Shown: piece by piece, positions 15,723-26,795 of the stretch
Numbering within the stretch: position 1 is the first letter of the stretch
Layout: every line of letters begins with the position of its first letter
Source: Macrolepiota albuminosa
Lineage: Eukaryota; Basidiomycota; Agaricomycetes; Agaricales; Agaricaceae
Reading direction: 5' to 3'
DNA: 64,000 nt
NCBI GenBank assembly: GCA_027475525.1
Contig: JAMWFC010000113.1
Coordinates: 930,001-994,000 of the forward strand
Notes under the pieces: generated by a model
The model's database searches: none
What the model was told of the DNA's origin: nothing
The model's input: only the letters and a program-made list of their open reading frames with translations
Program-made: the position numbers and the translations under genes

Positions 15723-17551
15723 CTACATGCCAAAGCTTGACGAACTCAAGATTGCCTTGTTTCCGATATCAATGAACTCTTCGAGGGTACGCTCTTTGCT
15801 GTTGTGCTCAACCCACATACAGATATCCACGTTGTATTGCCTAATTCGTCCCGCGCCGTAGTTGGGAAGCAAAGGCTCAGGCGCCTCTGTGTACCCAGAA
15901 GTTAACTCTTTGTTAGTGCGATTTGCATGTTGAAGGACGTATTCGTCTGTGTTGTGCACCAATTACTTGGAAATAAGTATTCTTATACGATGAACAGACG
16001 AGTCACGCACGGATAAGGACGCGGGCCCCAGGCTTGAGGATTGCACGGCCAATCGTGTCTAATTTGTATCCCATTATTTAAATCCTATGGTTTTTATTCA
16101 TTGAAATGAAGCACACTTACAAAATGAATTTCAACTGAGTGTCAATTACATTAGGAGGCATAAATATATTGGCAATACACTTACGTAGTATATACATCAC
16201 ATCCTTCGATAGGTGAGTCGACGAGGAAATCCATAGCTTTGAACTCAATTCGTTTCTCGGCAATTGCAGACGGAAAGAGCTTTGGCCAGACTTCCGTTTC
16301 AGCCTGTTGAATACGCTCGGGTAGATCCTGAAGCTTGAGTTGGAGGTTTGGATAAGTCTTGATCAGCTCCATGGCCATGGTACCGATGCCTCCGCCAACA
16401 TCATTGACGATTGTTCCTGGAGGGAATTCTCCCCAAGGAAAATCTGCGTTATGGTAAACGTCACCATTCACAGAAAGAAAACACGGACAGCATACGTGTA
16501 AGGACGGCTGCTGCTTGTACGGCGTCGAGACAACTGCCCATTGCTATCCCAAATCGTTCTCCTAGTCTGGTTCTCTCCGGAGTTCCCTGAATTCCGATTG
16601 CAGGTGAAGGTCTGGACTTAAACACTGCAGAAAACAAAATATACCCCTTCGAAATACTTGAAGATAGACCCTCCAAAGCCTGTTAACTTGTTCCATGGAG
16701 ATCGCTCATTTGCCTGCGAATTACCCCACTCCGGGTCAGCCAAAATTTCGGGGAGCAGTAATGTTGCCTTGTTATCGTCCTCGGTACTGTATTATTTGGT
16801 GAGCCGGAGATCGTATTGCCAACGTTGGAGCATCAGAATCTCACAAGTGTAATACCATGTTCGACACAGAATTCGAAGAGATAAGTTGAAGACTTAGTCG
16901 ATTGTTAGCAAAGTAATCTGGTATCACTGTAGAAAATGAAGTTGACATCGGCATAATCAAAAAGGGCATTCATAAGATTCGTTACCTTCTCGGAAGACAT
17001 GCTTAGTGGCGAGCAAACGCATTATTCGGCCGAGTTTTTCGCTATTAATCCCAGCCTTGTCTCCGATTTCTTTGATATGCATCCCCGACGGCTGTTCTTG
17101 AAGGATATCCGGTATCTTAAAGGTGGTTACGACATTCAAACAAGTAGATTCAAAAAACTATAAAGCATTTAAATCCTGAGTTAGATGAAAAAAAAAACTC
17201 CTGATGGGTTCAAACCGGTACCTGCATTGATTTCTATGATCCAACAGGAGCCTCAGAGACAAAGATTAATTTTGGAAACAGTTCGAGGCGTACATTGAGT
17301 ATAGTGTGGCTGGGCCTCGCCAATGTTGTACACAGTTGAGCACATGCACCTTCAAGAAGTTGCACTGCATCTCTTAATTAAAGCGGTGAGATGGCAGAGT
17401 CCAGAGGATGAGGGGCCAGGCTGTCCAGGGAAGGGATAACCGGGATAGAAGAATTCGAAAAATGAGACTCGATTATTTCTGTAGCATTTTTTATGAGTGC
17501 GACGAGTTCAGAGATTTGCCCATCGGCCTGGCGATGTGTGGGAGCTGCCAT
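15723..17551 (-). pseudogene. SAM-dependent O-methyltransferase, probably disabled
   Basis: Resembles fungal plant-type O-methyltransferases that methylate hydroxyls of secondary metabolites. From the ATG at 17551 (17590 is an alternative) the first exon encodes a typical helical N terminus. A winged-helix dimerisation region follows (IPDILQEQ..GMHIKEIGDKAG.....LGRIMRLLA, 16957-17139), then the SAM-binding motif I (NDVGGGIGTMAMELI, near 16400) and the C terminus (EAPEPLLPNYGAGRIRQYN and NSKERTLEEF, 15723-15962). Several short introns split it. Two problems: an in-frame TAA at 17378-17380 sits in the middle of exon 1, whose continuation (LRDAVQLLEGACAQL) is clearly coding, and the segment that should hold the catalytic His (HDWP) is out of frame with the flanking exons near 16040-16160. 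I infer loss of function, though splicing I did not resolve could rescue the second problem. Confidence 0.65.
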
Positions 17552-18064
17552 CGGGAACTGTGGATTGGCAGTTGGACTCGGTGCCCGCATATATAACCAT
17601 ATCCACAGATGTCTCCGATTTTTTTAGCTCGAAGCCTGGTTGTAAGGCCCTGACATTAAGAGTAAGAATGAAATAAATCTTTCCTAATAGACATTGACCA
17701 TTTTGCGGGCGGACCACGATCAGCCAACAATTCAGTCGTCCATACCTATATCGTTTTAGTGTCTGAGTCAAGTCTGACTCGTTTGCCCATGAGAACTGAG
17801 AATCATTCATTAATGACTGCCGTGCTTTGGGAAATGATACTCGTCGTCCAGGGTCGTTCCGCTTTTTTGGGTATCTTGCGATGCACTACTGTGAGGGCTC
17901 TCCTAGCCGATCAACTGGAGTGGACCCTCAATTGAACGCATTATAGTATGTGTCACGGGAGGGCATACAAAATGTCACGCCTGTCCCTGTGCCATTGCAT
18001 TCGTTAAGTAATTGTAAAGCATGGCTTGCCACTCTCTTTCATCAGTAGTCAGCAGTTTCTTCTG
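17552..18064. other. Gap between O-methyltransferase and copia-1
   Basis: About 510 bp with no supported gene; it should hold the methyltransferase promoter. Its last five bases are the left target-site duplication of copia-1. Confidence 0.5.
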
Positions 18065-18365
18065 TGTTGGCCGGGAGACTATACGATTGGGTCAGCTTGA
18101 ATATGGTCACATGACTTATAGTTACAACTTCGCAGTTACGTCTCAAACAGCCTCAGTGGTTTTCTATCATCATTGATTAACTCTGAGGCTGTAAGTGACT
18201 ATTTTCCATACCTTATAATTGATACGTGTCTAATAGCTTATGACTTAGTGTTACGTTGCTATTAGGTATAATCTCAGTGGTTTTCTATCATCATTGATTA
18301 ACTCTGAGGCTTGTTACGTTGCTATTAGATCGTACATCCTCTCAGGCTACTAGATCGGTACAACA
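18065..18365 (+). repeat. 5' LTR of copia-1
   Basis: 301 bp, TGTTGG...ACAACA. Contains a 39-bp segment twice (from 18152 and 18273), each forming or flanking an inverted CCTCAG/CTGAGG stem; the first stem is 10 bp (18147-18156 with 18183-18192). Confidence 0.95.
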
Positions 18366-18379
18366 GGTTATGGGCATCC
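18366..18379 (+). other. Primer-binding site of copia-1 (initiator tRNA-Met fragment)
   Basis: GGTTATGGGCATCC directly abuts the 5' LTR. The first ten bases complement the anticodon loop and stem of initiator tRNA-Met (GCCCATAACC), the half-tRNA priming mode known for Drosophila copia. Confidence 0.7.
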
Positions 18380-18500
18380 TTTAATGGATTGCTTGTACTA
18401 TCTTTGAAGCCAGAAGCCACTCCTTTCGGTTTTTCCACCGCATATAATCGGTCTTGCAGAACATATTCCAGTCGTTATATCATTTTTCAGGGTCGTCACG

Positions 18501-21500
18501 ATGACTGACCCTTTCCATCATCGTCATTATTCCCCAGTAGCGTCGTCGTCTTCAAGACCAATGCCGGGGACCTCTTCGAATGGTGCCACCACGCAATCGG
18601 CTTTTATTCGTCATTTGCCTCCGCATATAGTCAACTTCCCTCCTGATTCGGCGAATACTTTAGTCTCAAATTCCCATACAGACGCTCCAAAACGTTTTTG
18701 TTCTTACATTCCTCGTGCAGTGTCTACTTTCTCCACTTCTTATCATAATCAATCGCCGATTACACCTACACCAGTACCTAATATTCCCCCTTCTCATCCT
18801 TTGCATGCTCCTACTCCAGTTCGTGTCCCTCATGTTTCTCCTGTACTTCCTCGTGTTCCTACTGTAGTACAGCCTATTTCTCGTCCACAGTCTGTTACTG
18901 TTAATCACTTGCCCAATGCATCGTTTACACCTCCCTCTCCCGTTCCAAATTTTTATCGTCCTCCTTCGGTTTTTGTTCGTCCTTTTGTTCCTCAATTTAG
19001 ACACAGGACTTCTCCAATTCCACTTTCACGTCCTCCCTCTGCCTTCTACAACACTACACCTCGACCTGCTGCTGTTCCGATCCCTACACCTCAACCTGCT
19101 CCTGCTCCATTCCCCATTAATCAACATATAGATCGTCCTCCGGATCATCATATCCCTCCTCAGTTTCTTGCCCAACCATTGAACAACATCCAGGCTCAAC
19201 AGGATCCTCTTCCATTTCAAGCACCGCAGGCTGCACATCTTCCGCACCAAGCACAGATGCCTGATCATTTCACGGGGGTTTTTCCGGTGCATAATCAATT
19301 CGTTGCAGCACCACAACATATTCCCGCTGTAAATCAGCCCGTAATTCCTCCGGGCAGGGTCGAACCTCAGGCACCCCCAAATCATTACGACGGAATACAT
19401 TCCCCAGTCCCTCAACCCGATTACAATCATGCCTATGCACCAGCGATTGCAATTCCAAATCCGGTACCTGCGCTGGCCTCTATCGACTCCAAATTGCCTC
19501 CCCTTACCACGATTCCTCAATTCACATCTTCTGCCGACTGGGGTTTATGGATAAACCCTGTGATGGCACTTATTGATCATCTTGGACTCAATGGCCACGT
19601 TTGCCCGTTACCTCTAATGGGTGCACTCTATGACCCTACGTGTCGATTGGCCTTACCTCCACCCTATCCGCCACACTTGACGAGGGAAGACTCACTGGCT
19701 TATGAGACGTTCTGAAAGAACGACAATGTTTGTTCTTACATCATATCAGGACGACTGTCTGCCGAAATTTTCAATTCCTTACCTCCAGCGCGAACTGGTC
19801 CATATAATTTCCCGACGCGGACGGCGCGTGATCTTCTTGACTTTCTCCGTAAACGTTTCAGTGTTGGTAGCGCAGCCTCTGCTCAGCGTATAAAAGATTC
19901 GGTGTTTAAACTTACCTGTGCACCGAATACCATACCGGCCTATGTGCAGGCTTGGCGTATAGCAGTGAATCAACTCTCTACCACTCCCTGGGATTTCACC
20001 CAGTACGAGAAAATCCAGCGCTTTATGGATGGCATTGCCGATCACAGGGCTTATAATATGCTACGTGAAGAAGTACGTCGTTCTTGGGACAACAATCCGG
20101 ATGGTACTTTCGACTTTTTCCACCTCACCAATACTATACTCGATATCGACGTTGATGTTCGACGCAGGATGGCTGTCTCAGGTTCTCAGCCTCGAGATCG
20201 CACCTCTCAGCGCTCTTCTACCACTACACAGACTACGACGACGTCCAATACTCCGGCTAGCGAGTCGAAACGAGGCGCTACGAATGATGGCCAGAAGGAA
20301 CACATGAACCGACCAAGGGCTAATATTGCCGTGACGGAAGCTTCGACTTTAGAATCAGCTACAGAACCTACTACGCCGACTCCAGATTTTATTACAGATG
20401 ACCTTGATAATCCTGTACTCTCTACAATTACCGAAGATGAGGAGAATGATATCGATTTCCAGCTTTATGACGTCCAGAGTGATAAGACTGAAGGAATATC
20501 AGCTTTTTCCGCTTTCATGAACTCTATGCCAACCCTTGCCTTCGCGAGTATCACTGGTCAATTCAACGCCATTCTCGATTCGGGATGCACAACACACATC
20601 ATCAGAGATCAGAAACATTTTTGGACGTACAATACAGCTTTAGCTGTTCCCGTTGGGACTGCAAACTGTGGGACTCTTAACACCTTAGCTTGCGGCGACG
20701 TTCGATTTCGATTGTGCATTGATGGCACGACAAGGATATTGGTTCTTAAAGACTGCTTACATGCTCCGGACGCACCGATTAATCTTCTTTCGGTGGGCTC
20801 TATGGTGGAGAACAATATGAGAATCACTTTTGAAAAAGAAGCTACTACTCTATTCTTTCCGACAAATGCGACAAAAGTTGGGGGTGGATCATTTCAAGCC
20901 ACCGTACACCGACGATTATCATTTCTTTATTGTGAGTTCTTAGAGTCGGATCAGCAATCTCAGATATCACCACAAGTACTTTCGAGCTTCAAGAATTCTT
21001 TTCCAACAGTTTCGATTACGCCAAATCTGTGGCATCGCAGGATGGGACATCCCGCTAGGGACACCACGCGGGCGGTTTTGACGAAAGGATATGTTGAAGG
21101 GGTCCATTATACAGGATCATTTGAAGATGAGAAGTGCATTCCATGCATTATCGGAAAACAACCTGCCCGACCATTTGACAACAATGAACGTCGAGCTAAT
21201 ACAGTTTGTGAATTACTACATATGGATTCTTGCGGACCGTTTCCCACACGTTTTTCGAATGGAAATACCAGTCTTTTTCACACAATTTTAGATGACCATT
21301 CGAACTTTGGGAGTACAGAGCTTTTATCTAAGAAGAACATGGCGTTAAAGCACTTCAAAAGGATACAAGCAGAATGGGAACTTAAGTCGGGAAATAGAGT
21401 GAAGATTGTCCGTTGTGATGGGGCAAAGGAGTTTGTCGAAGGGAAGTTAAAGGAGCACTTGGAGGAAAAAGGTATAACCTTACAGTCTACGGTGGCGTAC

Positions 21501-24500
21501 GCACATCAACAAAACGGGAAGGCGGAACGCTATATACGTACAATTGAGGATATGGCACAAACTCTAATGGCAGAATCGGGCTTACCTATGTCATTTCTGG
21601 GCGATGCAATCCTAACGGCCCAATATCTTCGGAATAGACTACCGACTTCGACACTTTCAGGCATCACGACTCTATTTGAGATTATGGAAGGCAAGAAACC
21701 AGATCTATCGGATCTACGAGTCTGGGGTTGCCAGTGTTTTGTGTTGCATCCCAAAGAGACACGTCGAAAAGGAGATACCAAGCGCTTTGAAGCTATCTTT
21801 GTAGGGTACGAAGAACATCGGAAAGGATGGAAGGTGAGGGATTTGAATGGGAAATATTATTTCTCAAGAGATGTGGTCTTCAACGAGAATACCCGTGGAC
21901 GATTAAAACCGCACGTACCATTACCCATTAGGGTCACTCCAGACACTCCGACCACGGACGAACCCTCTTCATTAGTACAACACGAATCGCTTCCCCGAGA
22001 GAATGAGCAGAGTGGGGAAAATCAGGGAGAGATTGTACAAGATGAAGATCAAGGACGACCTAAACGGAATATTATGCGTACGGCAGCGGGCAGAGCTTAT
22101 TGGGAAGAGGTTTCGAAGAGGAATGAAAAGCTCACAAATCTTCGAGCAAATCGAGAAGCCAGACTGGAATCTCATCAGAACTTGTCAGCAATACTAGATA
22201 TCGATTCACTACTGGCGACAAATTCGTTTACGACGGACATGGCAGACCTTACACAACTTGAAGATCTGGCGATGTTTGATTTCAAAGCTTACGTGACGTA
22301 TGGATCGGATCCTTTACCTTTTAGGAAGCAACGTGAATATGACCTTACAAAGGCTCCCGAAAATTACAATGAAGTGATGAGAAGAACAGATAGAGATGTA
22401 TGGATGGCGGCCATGGAGCGGGAAGTACGGAGTTTACGGGAACAGGAGGTTTTCGTACCAGCACTCTTACCGCAAGGGAAAAAGGCACTTGGAGTACGAT
22501 GGGTGTTTGCGCACAAATACAATTCAGATGGATCGATTATAAAAGGAAAGGAAAAAGCGAGACTTGTGGCACAAGGCTTTAGTCAGCAACCAGAAGATTA
22601 CGGTTCTACGTATGCTCCGGTAGCGAAGATGGCAAGCATTAGAATTGCGTTGGCTTATGCGACGATGCGAGATCTGGAAATCTTCTCTTTCGATGTCAAA
22701 ACGGCTTTCCTGAACGCACCACTTACGCATGAGTTGTATTGCAAGCAAATTCCAGGTTTTCCGGACGACAATCCCAGAAAAGTTAATAGGCTTCTTTGAG
22801 CACTTTACGGTCTGAAACAGTCCTCGAGAGAATGGTATACTCTATTGAGAACCACTCTGGAGAACTTAGGCCTGGTTACATGCGAAGTGGATCAAGCCGT
22901 TTTTATAGGACATTTTTCCTCTCCACCCCATAATTCAATTCCGAAACCTGACGACGGAGGAGATCTATTGATTATTATGTGCGTACATGTGGATGATGGG
23001 CTCAATGTGACGAATTCGAAACCGCTTTATGAATGGATCATCACGGAAATGAATAAACGGTTCACAGTCATTGATTCGGGGATGTCTACGTTATATCTTG
23101 GCATTCGAATTGACAGAGATAGAGCGAAAAAGAAGTTGTGGCTTTCTCAAACAGGTTACGTTTTGGACTTACTTGCAACGTATCGTCTATTGGATGCGAC
23201 TCTGTTATCACTTCCACTTGCAGTCAACTTAGACAACTTGCCGGATCCACCACCGAACTCACTACCAGAAATTGCAGATGAAGATATCAAGGTACATTAT
23301 CAACGACTCGTAGGATCAATCTTATACCTCAGTCTCTGTACACGTCCGGACCTCGCATTTACTGCGATGTCCCTTGGACAATACAATTCTTCTCCGACTC
23401 GAGCGCACTTACTAGCGGCGAAAAGAGTCTTACGATATATTTCGGGTACGAGGGGATATGCTCTGGAATACAATTATTCAAGGACAACGACAAATTCTTC
23501 TTCCAAACTATTACTTCCTGCAGACTTTGGGGCGGTTGACGCAGACTGGGCGTCGGATTCAGTAACGAGGAAAAGCGTTACAGGATACGTGTTGATAGGA
23601 CCCTATACAGGTTAGGCGCATCAACGGCAGGCTCGGCACCGGCTCTGGAAACCTTGCCGCACTCGTTCCGAACTTAGCGCACACGTTCTACCCATTTTAA
23701 GCCATTCCCGACGGCCGCGCACGGCAAGAAGCAGATCCAATCAATGATAGCGCCGACGGCAGCAGGAATGACAACTGACAGATGGCATCAGTCACTGATG
23801 ACAGCGCTTAGCGAGAAGCTTGATGATCTATCAAAAACTGACGGACAGCTTGGCGTTTGACCTTGGCGTCTGACACCGCTTACCGTCTCGATTTGGCGCC
23901 CAACGTCGCTTAGGTGTTCTGACAGACAGAAGGGTGATGGATTGATGATTTAGCACCGCGATCTGCCGCCTGGTGGCGCCAAGGGTCTTGAATGGACGGT
24001 AGGGATCTGAAACCGTTGGAGCTACCCCTATGAAATTTTCCAGTTTACCGCACTTTGGCAATGGTTGGTCACTGGCAACGGTGAACTCCTTGTAGTATAT
24101 ATATTACTTACCGACTTGTACATACATTATCAGAACAATAGACCACGGTTCACTCCCCTTTCCTCAGTCTCCCTTACGCTCAAGAGCTCATTTACGCTAC
24201 GGTCGGCAACGTCGAACTCATCGGCAGTTACAGACGCTCGCCAACACTCGACACACTCGCGCCTTGCAACTACGGCAGGCATTATCGACGCTTAGACTTT
24301 GCTAAGCTTATCGTGCTCTTGCCGCTTACCTTTGCCGTGTTCACTTACCGCATTTTCCTTAGGCGCTTTACCTTAGCGCTTGACACTTGCCGACTCCGTT
24401 ACCGACTTTTACCCTTTTTCACAGACGCGTTCTCTGGGACCTGCCCGGGACTCCTCAAATCACTTTTAGCGCGCCCAACGCACACTCTTGGTACGGTAAC

Positions 24501-24948
24501 ACTTTTGTTACATTTGTTACTGACCAAACTCTGGGCGTCATCAGCGTTTTTCATGTATTCAAGTCTTATTTCGTGGTCCTCTGTGAAGCAACGAACGATT
24601 GCTTTATCCTCGACAGAAGCTGAGTACATGGCCTTGTCTCATGCAATGCGGGAAGCACTTTCGATACGCTATTTACTCACGACACTGGATTTACCGATAC
24701 CGAAACCATTTCCTTTATATTGCGACAACAAGAGTGCCTTAAACATTGCGAATTCGGATTCGATAACGTCTCGTTCAAAACATATTGATATTCGGCATCA
24801 CTTCATTCGTGAACATATAAATGAAGGTTCTTTTAAAACATTATGGATATCGACATCGGAAATGGTCGCCGACATTCTTACCAAATCACTACCCAAAGAT
24901 CTTCACAACAGATTTGCTTCATCCCTTGGTCTCGTTGATCGACTTTAA
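18501..24948 (+). pseudogene. copia-1 Gag-Pol polyprotein, disrupted
   Basis: One reading frame runs from the ATG at 18501: a 404-residue Pro-rich Gag N terminus, then TGA at 19713-19715, then Gag continues in the same frame into protease (AILDSGCTTHI), GAG-pre-integrase (LWHRRMGHP, CIPCIIGKQ), integrase core (HMDSCGPF, VRCDGAKEF, HQQNGKAERYIRT) and RT (GVRWVFAHKYN, ARLVAQGFSQ). A second TGA lies at 22797-22799 just before the conserved ALYGLKQSSREWY. The frame then continues through the RT active site (CVHVDDG) to RNase H at about 23592. There a solo LTR plus a 4-bp target duplication (955 bp) shifts the frame by one, and RNase H resumes at about 24548 (ISWSSVKQRTIALSSTEAEY, CDNKSA) to 24948. 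Three independent breaks make it non-functional. Confidence 0.92.
23593..24543 (+). mobile_element. Solo LTR (family S) inside copia-1 RNase H
   Basis: 951 bp, TGATAGGACC...GCGTCATCA, with a TATA-like TATATATA near 24092. Flanked by 4-bp target duplications GTGT (23589-23592) and GCGT (24544-24547). Homologous copies occur at 55954-57897. It is the most CpG-rich of the three copies, so probably the youngest or least mutated. Confidence 0.85.
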
Positions 24949-24982
24949 CTCATATGTGTCCACTTTCTCGCTGATGGGGTTG

Positions 24983-25283
24983 TGTTGGCCGGGAGACTAT
25001 ACGATTGGGTCAGCTTGAATATGGTCACATGACTTATAGTTACAACTTCGCAGTTACGTCTCAAACAGCCTCAGTGGTTTTCTATCATCATTGATTAACT
25101 CTGAGGCTGTAAGTGACTATTTTCCATACCTTATAATTGATACGTGTCTAATAGCTTATGACTTAGTGTTACGTTGCTATTAGGTATAATCTCAGTGGTT
25201 TTCTATCATCATTGATTAACTCTGAGGCTTGTTACGTTGCTATTAGATCGTACATCCTCTCAGGCTACTAGATCGGTACAACA
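24983..25283 (+). repeat. 3' LTR of copia-1
   Basis: 301 bp and, by eye, identical to the 5' LTR, including the internal 39-bp duplication. Confidence 0.95.
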
Positions 25284-25442
25284 TTCTGGGACTATCTTCC
25301 AAACGTTTATAATATGTACTATTGCCTCCAGTAATACTACCACAAGAAGACTTCACTCCAAAATTATGACGCATACCGCTTTAGGCAGTTTGAAATGAGT
25401 CAACCTTAACCCGTCTTTCTTCTCACAGTTAAGGAAGCTCAG

Positions 25443-26082
25443 TAGGGCCGGGTTAAAAATGGAGATGTTAAAAACAAACCTATTTCTCACATGTTTTTAA
25501 CATTTCTAACATGGATCATCTCGAAAATGTCATGTGATTTTTGTGAAAAATTTCAATTCAGTCTGAATGCATCCCCAGAAGAGTTCTACACCTCCCTATG
25601 TGGAGATAAAGATTTCTGGCCTATCTACAATAATCTGATCACCTGTGTTATGCTGTCTCCTAAGCAGCCAGAAACTCTTCTTGCTGCCCATAACTGATCC
25701 ATTCAACATGGCAATGGAGAACTCATCCAACTCCTTAAACTCATTGATAACACGATCAGGATGTCACAATTATTGGTGGTGTAGCACAGGGGTCTACCAC
25801 CAAGGCAGCAGCCCCCTCTGGCCTTCCAGAAGATTGGAATATGGATGAATATTACTAGTTAAGCTTAATTTACAGTATTGCTAGCATCTAAATGTATTGT
25901 AAAGCCCAATTTATGCCAAAAAAATGGCTCTTTCATTGAACTTTTGTTGAGAAATTGACAGCACAAAATCTGATTATGTAATGTATTTTTCATGTTAAAA
26001 ACATTGTGAGAAATACCTCACATTGGCAGCTGGAGAATCTCACATTTCTCACAGCCAGCAAAACATTTTTAACCCAGCCCTA
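25443..26082. mobile_element. hAT-like non-autonomous DNA transposon (MITE)
   Basis: 640 bp ending in 19-bp terminal inverted repeats that match at 18 positions (TAGGGC[C/T]GGGTTAAAAATG at 25443-25461 and its complement at 26064-26082). Flanked by a perfect 8-bp target duplication AAGCTCAG (25435-25442 and 26083-26090). An 8-bp duplication with TAGGG-type ends is characteristic of the hAT superfamily. The interior is AT-rich with no transposase-like frame. Sub-terminal sequences near both ends repeat CTCACAT/CATTTCTCAC motifs. Confidence 0.85.
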
Positions 26083-26090
26083 AAGCTCAG

Positions 26091-26795
26091 CCTTGTTGGC
26101 TGGATCGATGAATTCCCACGTACAAGTATGTACTCTCGGTTTCGTCTCGCGCCTTAGGGAAAATGTCTATGGACTCGCTCCGTCTCTCAAGGTTGCAGAC
26201 GGCAAGTGTTTCAGCTGGCATGTTCATCCGGTTCTTACGGACTAAGGCACTGCTTGGTTATCCCATCTTACAGTTTTCTCTACTGTTTTTGTGCGACTGA
26301 GTACGCTATGGTAATATTCAACTTCTCCGCTACGATGCACTTCGGTTTGATCTTCGACAGATACTTCTGTCAAGAATAGGGACTCAAAAGCTGACCGTGG
26401 AGTACGAAAATGAGGGCCGTGGACACAAGAACGCTGACCGATGGAAGACGAACGCGACAAAAGGACTAGAATTGTAGCGACGACAGCACCATGACGTAAT
26501 TACATAATGTACCAACAACTTCCTACTTATGGGAAGCAACTAGATCGTACTATCTAGATTTTTTTATGTGGGTCATTATTCAACTGAGACAGCCCACCTA
26601 GAAGGAATGTATCGATATATTTAATCTTTGAATTGCAGGTGAAAAAGGTGCGTTCAAACTTGCGGAAAATTGTTTTTCTATGTAGTTGTAAAGTTCCAAC
26701 ACAGTCTATTGGATATCAAAGGTCAGCCACCAGTACAGAATAGCCCCAGGCACGGTTTAGAGACACTATCTAGTCCAATTCTACAGAAATATAAA
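26091..26795. other. Gap between the MITE and the permease gene
   Basis: About 700 bp downstream of the permease stop codon. Only short unsupported frames are present; no repeat or RNA gene recognised. Confidence 0.5.

Larger units (their letters stand above)
18065..25283 (+). mobile_element. Ty1/copia LTR retrotransposon copia-1, with a solo LTR inserted
   Basis: Bounded by 301-bp LTRs (TG...CA) at 18065-18365 and 24983-25283 that look identical, flanked by the 5-bp target duplication TTCTG (18060-18064 and 25284-25288). A primer-binding site follows the 5' LTR and a purine tract (GATGGGG) precedes the 3' LTR. Domain order protease, integrase, RT, RNase H marks it as copia type. A 951-bp solo LTR of another family (23593-24543) sits in RNase H. 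Without it the element is about 6.26 kb. Confidence 0.95.

Noticed and set aside
17195..17215. GGTTCAAACC-like sequence as a tRNA B box
   Set aside because: No A box, no acceptor stem pairing, and it lies in an intron of the O-methyltransferase gene.
18152..18312. Internal 39-bp duplication in the copia-1 LTR as another assembly artefact
   Set aside because: The period is 121 bp, not 77, the repeat is partial, and it is present in both LTRs, so it predates the insertion.
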